A DNA stretch of 64,000 bases. Source: Balanoglossus misakiensis. Lineage: Eukaryota > Hemichordata. The translations under genes and the position numbers were made by a program. The stretch spans positions 9,672,001 to 9,736,000 of the forward strand of contig CM082590.2 of assembly GCA_040954595.2 (NCBI GenBank), written 5' to 3'. The notes below the pieces were generated by a model. That model did no database searches and was not told the origin of the DNA. It was given only the letters and a program-made list of their open reading frames with translations. Shown one piece after another: positions 15,069-28,276 of the stretch (position 1 is the first letter of the stretch; each line of letters opens with the position of its first letter).

Positions 15069-16274
15069 TGTGTGTGTCAAGGGTCGCTTAAAATAAATTG
15101 CAATGCCGATGTTCATTTGTCTGTTTACAGACACGTGTACACGTATTTAATAGGCGAGAATCGGTACGTTTTATCACAAAGATATTCGGTTTGGGAATTT
15201 TACCAAACCTGGAAAATATTTCACTTTATTGTAACGAACAGAAACAAACATAAACAGCTGTATCGAGCCTTAAATACTACACCGCGTCAGTCTATCCAAT
15301 TTCAGGTCAATTTCAAATCCAAAGGATCCATTTCAATGTTTTCAACAAAAACATTCGTTTCACACGCCCCAACTCAGATTTTATCGAACTGAGAAATTAT
15401 GCCAATATAATTAATTATTGCAAATCTGTGAACGAAATACGTTCCACGTTTCAAATATGGTAAAACGGACTTTGCTCTCAATAATACAAAATGGTGCGAA
15501 GAGATGAACTCGTTTCTAAAAGTAGGCCTAATACTCACCCTAACAATTCACGAAAAAGTCAGAAATTCATCGATTTCAAATTCGTTTCTTCTCAACCAGC
15601 TCTTAGAGCTACCGTTTGAATCCCAAAAGTATCGTACACTTTTCCAGTACTCCGGCCAATATGCTGTACAAACGATGTGTTCGTGCGTCCGTCCATAAAA
15701 TAGCCATGCATTGACCACTACAGAACTGTCTGTCAATTTATTAACCATTATTAGATTTGTGAATAAATGTGTCAAACAACTGGGGGTAATAGATAACCTT
15801 TAGCTTAGAGTCGCTTTGATATGGGGACAGACGCCCTTAGTGGCTTCTTTTGCTCGTTTCTTTTGTTTTTAACTTTTCTCGTTTCTTTTGTTTTTAACTA
15901 GTAAGAATTTGAAATGGATATGAAAATGCATAGAGAGATTATCTTAGCTTACACAATTGCACGTTTCATTGTAGAAATATACTTAAATATATTTATTTCA
16001 AGCAGTTATACAACTTTGGGGATGGGCACACGTTTTTTGTCCGTCAAATCTTATCCGATTGTACAGATTTACTGAGACTAAAATCTCTTATTCAGACCAA
16101 AACAGCAACTACAGATGAAAGTTTGGCTATTTCGGGAAGCCAATCCAATTAATTATGCATATGGATAACACTGAGTAAACTAACAACAAAGTCCTCGATG
16201 GCATTTCTCAAAATGCACATTTCAACTTTCTAAAGATTCCAAAGCTGACTTTTAATGATTTCTCTCTTTCCTGA

Positions 16275-16303
16275 CAGGCAACAGTTCCGAAAACTGTTGC
16301 CTG
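16275..16303. repeat. Perfect hairpin, 12-bp stem, 5-base loop
   Basis: CAGGCAACAGTT, loop CCGAA, then AACTGTTGCCTG. There is no U-run after it, and it is in an animal genome, so it is not a bacterial terminator. It could be a structured 5' UTR element or a transposon relic. Confidence 0.8.
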
Positions 16304-16326
16304 GCTAAGTTTGGAAAGCCTCATTT

Positions 16327-16350
16327 ACGTACGCGTGCGCACGCGCACGC
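16327..16350. other. Alternating purine-pyrimidine (Z-DNA-prone) tract
   Basis: Twenty-four consecutive alternating bases rich in CG and CA/GT steps (ACGTACGCGTGCGCACGCGC then ACGC). Such tracts favour Z-DNA under negative supercoiling and are often near promoters. Confidence 0.7.
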
Positions 16351-16440
16351 CAGAAAAGTAAGATGGCGATATCGTCTGCTGCCGAGACCAACTTGCTGAG
16401 AAATTTCTCGTTTTGTGATACTATCGGATTAGGTGCGTTA

Positions 16441-16516
16441 TAAAACATTGACTGGCCATATTCGGGTAATAGCATACGTTTGTGTCCCCTCGGGCTTGTG
16501 AGTCGCTCCAAAACAG
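16441..16516 (+). repeat. Half copy of a foldback repeat family
   Basis: ATTGACTGGCCATATTCGGG, AGCATACGTTTGTG, CCCCTCGGGC and TGAGTCGCTCCAAAACAG match, in order, each arm of the inverted repeat at 35382-35566. Confidence 0.7.
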
Positions 16517-17184
16517 TCTGCTTTTATCAGTCACAATTTTAGGGCGACTAACACACTCACAGTTCGTTGAAGAAACGTAACAAACACGTGTATGTTGTCA
16601 AATTTCATAGCCAGTCACGATATGAGTGTATCTGTATGTTGTTTCATGCTTAAATGTCCTTGTTTAATTTCCTCAATTAAGTGTTAATCCAAAACCGCAA
16701 AGTATCAGAGACTATATATTTACCATTGTTAAAATTTGTAACAAATTGCGCGACTTGTCTAACGTGTTTTTAAAATGATACACTGTAGACATTTTGTGTT
16801 GAAATGTACACGCGTACATGTACGTTTCAATGGAAGTACGCGCGTACGTTTCAATAGAAATTAGCATATGCTGTACGTTTCAATAGGAAATATGTGTTCT
16901 CGCGTTACAATAGACAGTTAGGGGAATCATTTCTTTGATGAAAAATATTTTATTGGAAGTGAACGAGTAAAATACTAGCCAACTATCACATGTTTCACCC
17001 CTATCTGCAGAGGTCAAATGGTATAGTCCATAACCTCTGACCTTATTACTGCGTCTGGCACCGTGATAGAACAAAGCATAGTGGAGTCATATTTCTCTCT
17101 AAAATCTGTCAATTTCAGGACAATTAAGGGACTTAAATGGCGATTTCGGATAACTGGATTCCCAGACCTTAAATCGTGGAAGCT

Positions 17185-17372
17185 ATGGATATAGGGAGAG
17201 GTGGATCGCAGATTCGGGAACGTCCCGGGAGTATGGAAAATAATCGACATACAACGACCAGCGAAGAAGGTAGCTCTAGTAGTAGCAGTGATACAGGGAG
17301 TACGTGTGAGGAAGATCGACTAAAGCGGTTATTTGAGAGTTGTGATAGCGATGGAGATGGTTACATTGACAG
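17185..17372 (+). CDS. MCC: MCC long isoform, exon 1 (Ser-rich start and first half of EF-hand)
   Basis: ATG at 17185 opens 62 codons plus two bases before the donor GTTTGT. The product has a serine run (SSSSSSDTGST, 30-40) and then EEDRLKRLFESC leading into the EF-hand loop DSDGDGYID. This is the layout of the animal MCC long isoform, a Ser-rich N-terminus followed by an EF-hand. MCC is a coiled-coil scaffold linked to Wnt/beta-catenin signalling and cell migration. The intron cuts the calcium loop between positions 9 and 10 of its 12 residues (Asp54 to Asp65 after joining). A start three codons upstream would need GTG, so ATG 17185 is preferred. The next exon is 17.4 kb away at 34736. Confidence 0.88.
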
Positions 17373-18630
17373 GTTTGTGGGATATTATATATTAAATGTG
17401 TCAGCGATGCGAAATTTTAAGTGCGATGCGCGAAAACCTTGCGAGAGACTCACTTAAGTCAGAGTGTTTAAGTCGTTCTCTAACTATAAGCATGGAGTCT
17501 ACGGCATGACTTAATAATACTCTGCCGTGTATTTACACACGAATCTTTCACTGCCCTCGAGAAAGGTTCACCGATCTTTCACGGCACAACTGTTAAAATC
17601 ATCGTTTCGACAGTTAAGTGTCTGGAAATATAGGCGTTTAATGCCTAGTCTGTGAATATTGCAGAAACGTTAAAAAATCGCAGACAGACTACCCCAGCTG
17701 GGCCTACTATAGTTCACACACCTTGCGCATTGGCTGTGTAAGTGATTGTTGTCCATTTCATAACATGGGTCTGCAGACGGTCTGAATGAAAGGTTTCCTG
17801 CGCCCGACGATTTAATTGACAAAACAAAAGAGCTGCGAAATCAATCGATACCACGGGTGTTGTCTAATGAGGCGAAATGACGCCGTATGCGACGAGACCG
17901 CGATGCGTATGTCATCGCGCAGACTGTGTGTGTTTTAACGGCAGCCCCGCAAGCAGTCACACACCAACAATGGCGAGATTGCAATCCTGCTTGTCAAATT
18001 CCGCCGAATTTCTCGCTTGAGCGAGTGCCAAGCATTACCGAGAGATGCAAGACCTTCGCGAAAAGGCGCAAACAACGGACGACCCTGTTTGGAAATGCGG
18101 GAATTTATACTAACCGCAAGTTGGGGAAACTCGCGTCTGGATGGGTGGGAAGTGTTCTCAGGAGGAGGGTGATCTCCCGCGGGGCGTGACGGCTAAATTG
18201 AATCGTGATTTCATTGTAATAACACAGTCAATGGCCTGTCAAAGACCGAGAATAGTCGCCCTATAGATTAGAGGCAGAAAATCACAACTCAATCAATATT
18301 GAAACATTCTTTTGACAGTTTGTTGTTGAAGGTTTGCATTTATTTACTTCTGTGGTCTTCATAGTTATACATACATAGGCCCAATAAATAGGAAACTTTG
18401 GTTTATATCTGAAATTATATAAACTCTTAAACCACTTATAAAAAAGTTAAATACAAACTCTCCCAAGTGAAATAGGTGTCAATGTGGTTCATTTCCAAAA
18501 TAATATGAAACAAACACAACCAAATGTTAGCAGAGGATGACTTTGTTTCTTCACACCTCTAAAATCAAAGTTTTAAAAGTTTTCTTCAGACTTTGCTTAA
18601 GCTAACTTTTGATTGGTCCCTCTTAAACTT

Positions 18631-18781
18631 ATGCAAATTAGTTTTGTCTCATTTTAAATTCAATATGGCTGCCAATCTCTATGGTAACTCTCATGGACAA
18701 ATATTGGTATGCAAATTTGTTTTGTCTCATTTTAAATTCAATATGGCTGCCAATCTCTATGGTAACTCTACTGGGCAAAAA
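18631..18781. repeat. 78-bp tandem duplication with ATGGCTGCC motif
   Basis: Two nearly identical units start with ATGCAAATT at 18631 and 18709. Each contains TTTTGTCTCATTTTAAATTC and AATATGGCTGCCAATCTC, a YY1-like ATGGC core. More diverged relatives occur at about 18935-19040 and 19148-19235, each followed by GTAGTGATTTTTG, so this is an old local repeat array. Confidence 0.85.
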
Positions 18782-18934
18782 TAGCAGTGATTTTTATGAA
18801 AACAAGATGGTGAACACCAAGTGTTTATCTTCTAATTTTCCCATAATTTGCTCTAGGTAACCTTAGATTGATCTCTTCTGAAATTTAGAAAATAAATATG
18901 GGACATTTTGCAAAATTTTGAGCAGGCCAATCAG

Positions 18935-19235
18935 ATTGTCTCATTTGCACTTCAAAATGGCCGCCAATCTCCTTGGTAACTCTATGGACAAAAATTGAAG
19001 TAGTGATTTTTGTGAAAACAAGAGATGAACACCGTGATTTCTTTTCTGTTGTAGCTAATAATTTGCTTTAGGTAACATTTGATCTCTCTGAAAACTTACA
19101 ATGCAAATTTTGGTCAGATTGCAAAATTTGAGCCAGAGAACAAAATTGCCGCCTCATTTGAAATTCAAAATGGCTGCCATTCTGTGTTAACTCTATGGAG
19201 AAAAAATAAAGTAGTGATTTTTGCCAACACATGGT
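18935..19235. repeat. Diverged members of the ATGGCTGCC repeat array
   Basis: Two further units contain TCAAAATGGCCGCCAATCTC and TCAAAATGGCTGCCATTCTG, then AACTCTATGGA and AGTAGTGATTTTTG. The spacing is about 210 bases. Confidence 0.7.
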
Positions 19236-21237
19236 GGTATGGTCTGTGATTACAGTATTGAAAGTTTCTCAGTTGTCTCAGAAACACGTAGAAGGTTGTT
19301 GCTGAGATACTGACCAATTTCAAGCGTCATTGTCTCCAAAGTTATGGCTCAGAGGAGGCTTTATAACCTGCCAATTGAACTTGACATGGATTAGTGTCAA
19401 TCAACAAATCTCTTCTCTATCACATAATCTCCCTTGAAGTACAGTGAACAATGTATCAGTCTGTGTTGTGTGTAGCACTGGGGAACTGTCAGTTTGGAAT
19501 TTCTGCAGATTTGTTTGAATTGGCTAGAGAACTTTAGATAGGAATGCAGTTTTAATCTGTGGTAACCTTTGGAGAGAATTGATTCAGAAAACAAACTACA
19601 GAATTATGATTTGACGCTTTATGATAAGATGGTAGAGTTATGGATGATAAAGCAGGTATGGACCAGATGGGACGAAAAGTGATATGTCTATCGCTTCGTT
19701 TCTTGCATTCTTCCGCCATATTGAAATTGTTATTTCTATATTTCTCCTGTCAAACGTTTCAATTATTGACTAGGAGAATTTCGCAACGCATGCTATGCCT
19801 TTGGATTCAGACTGAATATACGTGCTTGGTTTGAACTTTAAATAATTCACGTTTGATGCGTTACATAGTTCAGATTGCAGAGATTCAATAATGCAATAAA
19901 GGAATTGATTTTTTGAGATAAAATGAGGTTTCTCGATCAAACATGTAAACCGGACAGTACACTCAAATTATGGTGAATCTGCGAATGCGTACAAGTAACA
20001 TACCCACATCTCGAGCACAGTGACCTTCAACAGAGATAGGTCCACATCAACTTGAATTTGTTCAGCGCTAATGGGACATCAGCTTTGAGATTCAAATTTA
20101 TTTTGCTATTTTCCGACCTTCTGAAGTAGCTTGTAAATTATCCTAAATAGCGTGTGTGCGCTAACAAGGTCATTGATTGACACCATTGGTTTAATTCTAG
20201 TCCGAGGTGTATACGCTGTGTAAAATGAGCAGTTATAAGTGACGACTTCAAGGCCAGCTTAATGAGCCTTACTACATTACGTGTTGACTTGGTCTAGCTG
20301 TTGATTCGCTGTGGCATTGTACGCGTGTCCAGTGAGATAATAGAGAACTGTACAGCATAACAAGCTTGCTGTTTCACTCAAATATTGCTATGTCGTTTGT
20401 GTACTGTGGGACCGTACCACCAGTGTGCTTCTAAGCACATATGACGTGCCACTGACTCAACAAACTCACTGGTGACTCAAGAAACTTATCCATGTTGGCC
20501 GGGGGTCGAGCTCGCGTCCAGCTTGTAGATCTGGACACAAACCTGATGGTAGAGTTTGTATAGTGTAAACTAAACCCAAACACAGATACACAGACTTGTA
20601 CTGATGGGATTTCAACTATGCTTGTGGTGCATCGTATTATTTTAGTGAATATCAGTTTAGTCTACTGGTGGTAATAAAATGAAGTTATGTTCAGCTTGTC
20701 GCCATACAGACTTTCAATAATCATGTATTGTACCTAATTCAGGGTTGTCTAAGCAATGAGTCTAAGTATGTATGCATGTATGTATGCATACACATTATGC
20801 AGTTGATAAGAAACAAGAAATACTGGAAAAATAACTAGAATTTACAGACAGTAGCTCTTTTGTTTTTAAACCCAGCGAAACCTGTTGTTTTGATCCTACT
20901 GTGTTTCCAAACATCGTGGGTGGAACTGTCTTCAAGAAAATTGAGAAGACAGCAGTTATACAGTAGCTCTTCAAGAAGATTTCTGGATGTTGTTTGAACT
21001 GATGGGTAAACTGTTCGTGTTTATACAACTGGAGTGGTGACCTTTGGTATGTTTTCATTTTCCTGACGAGGTAACCTTGTGAACCAGCAGTTTATCAGTA
21101 TGCGTGCCAGACCAGTTGGGATTTATTACATAGTGCGATGTACTCCATGTAGAATATAAATCTATTTTGTCAGTCTCTAACGCACCACTAAAGCTGGATA
21201 TACCCTTGCATAAATGTATCATAATAAAATGGACAAG

Positions 21238-21465
21238 GTCTCTCTCTCGCTGCCCTTTTTCCATTAATTATGTTTGATACAAGACACCGTTTATGTTATT
21301 CTACATGTGGATATATAGTGAATCAACGTTAGACCACAGACAACTTCCTTCCGAAAATGAATAAACGGTAGAGAGTGATTATTCATTTTGGCGAGATTTT
21401 CACTCTTGTGTCTACAAATGTGTCTACAAACATTATTAATGGAAAAAGGGCAGCGAGAGAGAGAC
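21238..21465. repeat. 31-bp perfect inverted repeat around a 166-bp loop
   Basis: The left arm (21238-21268, starting GTCTCTCTCTCGCTGCCC) is the exact reverse complement of 21435-21465. Similarity continues imperfectly inward for about 15-20 bases. It may be a foldback element or a hairpin RNA source. Confidence 0.85.
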
Positions 21466-22337
21466 ATTTAGAACCCACTTTCAAGTCGACTTGCCTCTGT
21501 TGGATAAACTCAGAACTTCTGGGTCGTAAAACTTGACAATCCTTTCGTAGTAAACCTCATTTGTTTTTATGCCCCATTCATTAAAAAGCCATAACTTTTG
21601 AAGTAGGATGCTACATAGTTTTAACTGCCCAAGTCTTTAGTTTACTGGAAATTTACAAAGGAATTTTAATGTCAGGGGTCGCCGTGACCCCGCATACTTA
21701 GTTGTGTGTAACTGGGGTGCGTTCAAAACCCTCTCTTAAGATGTGTGCATCAGCTAAATATCACGGTCAAGCATTTTGAAATGTGTTGACAGGATGCCAG
21801 CCAGCACTTGACTCACATGCCCCCATTTCTAGGTGCAGTGGTCCAACAATACTAAAGATTGTACCATAAGATGGCCAAAAATAGGGTGGTCACCAGCATT
21901 GTAGACTGGTCTGGTCTCCATTCAATATTTACTTTCTGTCAGCAATTAATTTCTCGGTACATTTGTACTGCAAAATGACAAAATGTACAGCTTATCTCTC
22001 TTTGAAGTGAAGTGAAGTGATAGGAAAGACCAAATTGGCCGAAACTGCCCTCTGTGTAATCTCATTACAATTGCAGTATTTTTTGCCCTGTCAAATATAT
22101 ACTGATGTGCTATATTGTAAATTCTGTGTTTGGTCAGTCGTTTTATCTGAGACAAAACTAGGCCACATCGTTTTGAATAATTGATGGAGATATACGTTGG
22201 TGTAAACACTTGAATCAGTTTGTTGTGACTTGTGTACATGTACAAGCTGTCTAGGATCTGACCACCATGAAAAGTCCTCTTGGGGTTGACTTTGGTTCAC
22301 ACCATACAGTACAATTTAGATCAGAGCTATCAGTATT

Positions 22338-22402
22338 GTACTGTGCTGCACTGCACTGCACTGTGCTTTAGTACTGTACTGTACTGTATTCTACTGTACT
22401 GT
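22338..22402. repeat. ACTGT/GCACT short tandem repeat
   Basis: Repeated CTGCACTGCACTG then TACTGTACTGTACTGT, a degenerate pentanucleotide repeat. Confidence 0.8.
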
Positions 22403-22757
22403 CAGAAGAAAGTGATGTTTTCCCCCAAGTTACAGACAGTAGCGCTTTAGGCTACTGACCTACTATAGCAAGCTTTTAAACTCACTTTGCTATACTATTA
22501 TTATGACACGCATAATTTACAGTCTCTTTCACAGTAAATTTGTTCAACCAATAAAAACTGGTCAATTTAGTGCTTATGGCTACCCATAAAACACACACAT
22601 TATAGATCGACTGCATTCTAGGCGTCAGTAAAGACTGCGAATTATTTCTAAAATGTCACGAAAAAATTTACAAGGAAGTTGCCCCTTTGGGAGATCATAT
22701 TTTACGAGTTCCGATGTTCTATTACATGGTGTGTTGATTTTATTATTATCTGACAGT

Positions 22758-22853
22758 TTAACCCTTTTCGCTAACATGGTTTGGTCTAAAGCCATTGTTT
22801 TCTGTGGTTACGTTGGACCTCAACAGAGGCAAACAGGAGTGAAAGGGGTTTAA
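22758..22853 (+). mobile_element. TTAA MITE, copy C
   Basis: Starts TTAACCCTTTTCGC and ends GTGAAAGGGGTTTAA, with the CCATTGTTTTCTGTGG and GTTGGACCTC core retained. Confidence 0.8.
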
Positions 22854-23710
22854 TCGGTATGTGACCAGTTTACTGAGACTTTCGAAATATTGGCAGAAAA
22901 CTAAAAGTCAAAATCAGAGATCAGTGACTGCTAATATTTGTTTTTCCATTATTGATGTCAGAAAAGTTTAAGTGGTCACTGTTACCCCGACAACCAGTGC
23001 ACTGATCTCCATCCATATGTCAGGTTTCATATAAACCTACTTGACACAATTTCTGATGGAGTTACTGCATGTGATCACCATCGCCATCATCTATGGTCTA
23101 ATGGTTTGGGAGTCGTCTACCCCTCGATTAAAGTCAGGAATCATATATGATTATGAAATTCTTCAAAAGTCCTTTAAACTCCAGGAAAGTTGGATAAATA
23201 TTACCCTTGCTAATTGCTTGAAATTTTCCTTAATCCCCCAAGCTATTACAGAGAAAAATAATAATCATGGTAATGTTTCTTTTACCTTAATTGAGCTCAC
23301 AAGCTTTAAGGTAAACACTTACTGTACAATTAGTCATGAAAATTGACATTTATTACGTCAATTTAGTAATCTTTAAAACTGGTGAAACAATAAAACAGGA
23401 ATTTGCGGTGACTTCTTGAATGAATGAACTGCATGGTAATCCCTCGCAACGTCGCTTGACTCAGAAGACCATATTGATGGCAACAGAAAATTCATGTTGA
23501 CAGCAATTCCGTTGAACTCTGCCACTTGACGGGAAATGCCGTGTAGGTGCAGTGTTCAGTGTTGGGATACAATTTCACTCCAACTATGTCCTATTCTAAA
23601 CAGCAGACATGGTATTTCCCCCACTGGTTCCTGTAGCTATTTCATACATGTGGACATTCCGTGGACAGTCAAACAAATCATTGTATACAGACTTAGGCTT
23701 TTAACAGTAG

Positions 23711-23808
23711 CTTTCTATCCCCACCACTGCCTCAGTTTGGTTTAATCCTGTTGTTTCCAATGGCTTGGTTGGATCTATTTACTGTGAAGTGGGTGTGAGA
23801 TTGTTTTA
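23711..23808 (+). mobile_element. TTAA MITE, copy D (badly diverged)
   Basis: Keeps CCACTGCCTCAGTTTGG, TGTTGTTTCC and GTTGGATCT in family order, but the terminal TTAACCC/GGGTTAA ends have decayed. Confidence 0.45.
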
Positions 23809-24039
23809 CTTTTAGTTAAACACATCTCAGGAGTAGAATGTAAGAAAAATGACAAAGACAGAATATTTTGCAAATTGCGAGATTGAAAAGTGGAATTGAA
23901 AAATACGTCAAACGGATGCTTTGTGTGATTTTGAGTCAGGGAAACTTTTCATCAGGAAAATAAGACTTTTAAAGCAAAATCGCATCTTTTTTCAGCTAAG
24001 ATTATTGTAACCGACAATTTATGACGTTTTGCGTGACAG

Positions 24040-24049
24040 TATAAAAAGG
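24040..24049 (+). promoter_or_regulatory. TATA-box-like site in MCC intron 1
   Basis: TATAAAAAGG, a good match to a core TATA element. No coding first exon with a donor was identified just downstream, so it may be fortuitous. Confidence 0.3.
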
Positions 24050-24386
24050 AGCGATATGACCTTGGCGAACTGTGGAGGGCATCATCACAAGTCCAGCCCT
24101 GGTCATTAGAAAGAAGTCAGTGATTACATTCCCTGTGGGGTTTGTAATTCATACTCTGTTGTTAGTCTTTCATTGATACACCCCGAGTTGACTTTGTAAT
24201 GTCATACCCCAGCCAAGTTCAAAAGTAGGGCAAATATATATGAGTCACTGATTGGGAGCGACCATATCACTTTGCTTTTAGGGGTGGGAGATCAGAGTGA
24301 GGGAACAATCTGTATAATATCACTTTTACTTTGGAAAAAGTGTTTCGTTTACAGATATGCATCAGAACTGATTAGTAAAGACTATA

Positions 24387-24479
24387 TTAACCCTTTCACC
24401 ACTGTGGTTCAGTCCAAACCAATTGTTTTCTGTGGTACAGTTGGACCTCTAAAGAGGGAACTGGGGGTGAAAGGGTTAA
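24387..24479 (+). mobile_element. TTAA MITE, copy E (near consensus)
   Basis: Best-preserved copy: TTAACCCTTTCACC at the left and GGTGAAAGGGTTAA at the right are exact inverted repeats. The inner AGTCCAAACC and GGTACAGTTGGACCTC also pair in part. Confidence 0.92.
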
Positions 24480-27400
24480 GACCAGGTGAACAATGAAAGT
24501 CAGGGGATGCTGGGAACACAGTCCCTATGGGAGCGTGGTGTTTAGTCACATTAAACATTGTTCCCGTTTCTCTCCTTTTATAGAGTGGAATTAGGTGTCT
24601 AATTGAAACTAAATACTGATTAAAATAAAACCACTCAAATGAATCCCATGTTTTGAATGCTAATAAGTGAGAAACATAAAAGTGAATTGGTATGTCCTGC
24701 TCATTTGCATCACAAAGGGATGCGGCAGCTGTCAACAGCCGAACGTGAAGGCTTTCACAGGAAATTGAAGATGAAAGTTTTCAGGGCTTGAAGATAAATT
24801 ACTCTCGACTGATTAAGCTTTCCCAGTTTACCCGTTTTGCGTCTATAATTTAACTTTTTTACTCTGTTTTGCGAAATTGGTGGAATAAGGCTGATTGTAC
24901 TTTTAATGGGTTATTTTGGCAAGCTTCATTGGAACAGTGTAGGGAATTGTAACGGTTCATTAGTTGTACTGAACTTTTGGATACATATGTTTGAGTTTTG
25001 TTCTATGTACAGACTGTGTTTTCTTGTAATAAAACCCCATCAGATTGTCTGTTTTTATGAGAAAGACACAAGTTTTTCTCTAACGTTTCAACAAAGAGGA
25101 TCATCTACTCAGAAATTTAGAGAAAAAATTCAATTAGCTCCATAAAAGTTCTTTCGTCAATCAAAACGCGATTCCACAAAAGATGAAATTGAGACCGCAC
25201 TCTAATTTATTTACTTGATAGAATTGCAAAAATTATCCAATTAAGTCATTATTCTTTATTGTGAAAATTACAATACAGTTTCAATTGCTCCCAAATTTCA
25301 CAAACTGCACAATAGAAATATTGAAACTGGTGTACAGTAATAACTATGATCAAAAACTATTTTTCAGCTACTTTAGAATGTCCAGGCAAAATATGAAATA
25401 ATTGACGGCATTGTGGAATGAACAGTCAGTGGGAAGAACAACTTCATTTTTTGTCACAACATCAAAAGATATTTCCAGCTGCTTTTCTTTCACGGTGCTT
25501 AACATAAAAGCGCTGTTATGACTGCTTTGTTGTTGGATGTTAACTTTTCTGTAACAATTGAATGTCTGTTAGGGATTTCACTGCATCATTAAGCGTGCTT
25601 TGTGCGAGTTTTGAGTAACGCTGACAGGGGGATGTGTTTTTGATAATGCCGTAATTGGAACACAGAAAATGCATTTTTAATCTGCTAGCTGATTGAGTGG
25701 TTTCTATTGTATACCTGAAACAGAGCAGTCCGATTTCTTTACTCGTAGATGTCGTTCTGCTTTCGTGGAGTCACTGGAGGTTATTGTTCTGTGGAACAAT
25801 GATTTACGCTACAGGAAATTGCATTGTGATGGGAATTCTGCAGAAAGAGGCGAAAAAATAATCACCCATGAAAGTTAAAATTATCGTCTTTATTGAAGTC
25901 TCGTGGATTGCATTGTTCCGACTTCTGATATTGATAGTGTGAGTGACAGTAGTTAAACTAGGGACTCCAGGTGTAATCTAACTTTGTGGATTTTTGTTGG
26001 AACTTTAAATAATTGTGTAGGCCAAGCTAGCTCCTGGTTTGCAATGGAAAACATATATGCTAACGGTAGACCAGCCTGGTGCGTATGGTGATGTCTAGGA
26101 TGTGACCCCTCAGCAACCGAAATGGTTGTTATCATTAGTATGAATTCACCTGTATTCTTATGAATGTTTTCAAGAGATTAACTTTGTCTGTACCCTAGAA
26201 ATATAACTTGTATGCCTTAGGGATGAATAATACTGGTGAATTATACTATCTGGCAATTGTATTTCATATTGCACTGGCATAAACTGGTTTTCACCAAACT
26301 AGGGGATAAATATTTAATATGCTAATTCATTCAACTGGGTCTGTTACTCTTTGCTACTTTGTTCATTCTGTTGCAAACTGATTGGTCAGATGTAGCAAAC
26401 TTTTCTCAAAGTCTCCCTAGGTTGGGAAAAATAAAACCTGGGAATCGAATCCCTAGGGAGTCTCATCAATTGATGTGCGGAAAGTTAATTGCTGTATTCA
26501 AGAAAAACTTCCTGATGTTTGAAGATTTGGATCAAATTTCATCAAAAAAACAGAAATTATTGATTTCTCTGAAACCTGATTCCCTGTGCCCTCTTTTCAC
26601 AAGATGATCAGCAGTTGTCTCCTGGCCATTAAAATATTCAGTTTCAGATTTCGAACAATCTGAGTCCAGCGAGTCTTGTGTGATTGATGATGTATTAGAG
26701 CAGGGATTTGTACATCTGCTTTTGCAGGTGATTTTTGAACAGGCAATCCCGAGAATTTTGTGAAAATAGTTGTCAGAATTTGTCACTGTCTACAAAACGC
26801 AGCAGTGTATATATGTTGACAGACTGAAGAGGTAATTTATCATCCTCACAAGAATAGTTTTTTTGCCAAAAAATGAAAGAAATATTGAATACATTATCAG
26901 GTTACAGCTACTGCATATTTATATAATTCCTCAAGAAATGTTAGATGGCTGAAATGATGGTACTTGTATTTATAAAACTTACCATAAATATTTCATTATC
27001 AATGAGTATATGTGTTGGTTTTTAAAGAAGGTGCCAATACCAGTTCCATAAATCTGATTTGAAAATTTCATTCACTCACTCACTCACTATCGGTTGCTTG
27101 GTACGAAAGTGACCTCTGAACCCATTTACTCGTGTCAGAACACTGCTTTCTGTTCTTTCATGGTCTCTTTAGAGTTTGAAATGTTTTTTCCTGTAGTCTG
27201 TAAACTGAGAAGGTGTTAACGATAAAGTTACCAGAGTGTGGAAACAGAACCACCTTGTGTTTACAGGTGATGACGTGGAAACTGTTATTTTTACGCTTAA
27301 AATTAACGAGTGAGTGACTGGGCAACTTTGTCCCTTGAATGTACCATAGTTACTCATTCAAGTAACTGTTCTTGTAAGTTATATACGATAAATTCCCATT

Positions 27401-28276
27401 TCTCTGAGATACCCTTGTATGATCATGCAGTAACTTGGCATTTCTTCAGAAACTCAAGAAATTCCACAACTGATCTAGTCTGTCTTCAATTAAATGTTTT
27501 CTGAATATTATTAATAATAATATTCTGTGTTATAATGCAACCACCATTGTTATTTCACTTTAACTGGTATTAAAATAATGTAAAGACTACTCCATATTAC
27601 CAAGTTCACCACTGAGGGCGCTCATATAGCCCGATAAAAAGATGTAGCAGGTCGTAGAACTTGTGTTTGTAAATTAAATTGAGTGATTTAGAGCTTATAC
27701 CAAGCATTACAGTATACATTGACAGCATTGAAATACTGCCATGGAAATAAACTCACCAGATTACCGACAGCAAGATGGTATATAAGAAGATTAGTTGCTA
27801 AATCTGGGTTTTTCCTAATAACATTTTTTGCATGAAATATTAATCCTGTTACAGTATTTTTCCAGACCATATTTCACAATAAAGATGTGTCGTACTTCGT
27901 GCAGATTTCTCCTTATGTTTGTTTTCAAGTTTTATGCTCTGGATAATTTAATCCTGGTAGAAATATAATCTGTGGAACAAACTCTATGGTAACACGTTAC
28001 CAGGAAAAAATTTAAATTAGTTAAACAAAAGTGAATCTCAATTTTTCATCATCGATGAAAATTCTAAAAAGGTGTCAGTGACATAGCGAGGGTATTCCGT
28101 TTTTTAGCTGTCGATAATACATGTGACCTGAAAAGCCTGCTTAGAGTGAATGTGACTGGCAAATATGGTTTCTACAAAGAAACGCATCAAAACATTCAAT
28201 ATTTCTGATGAAAATTGAAAATGGACGGAACGCCTGAGATTACGCTGTGGAGCTTAACCAGTTGGAGTAGATGGGT

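Larger units (their letters stand above)
15069..17184. promoter_or_regulatory. Divergent intergenic region, LysA-like / MCC
   Basis: 2.1 kb between two outward-facing start codons, so both promoters and 5' UTRs should lie here. It contains a perfect 12-bp-stem hairpin (16275-16303), a 24-base alternating purine-pyrimidine tract (16327-16350), a foldback-family half element (16441-16516) and three copies of GTACGTTTCAAT (16815-16885). No TATA box stood out. Confidence 0.5.

Noticed and set aside
17887-18189. 100-codon ATG frame after MCC exon 1
   Set aside because: It lies in a CpG-richer stretch where stops are rarer; no motif and no splice or homology support.
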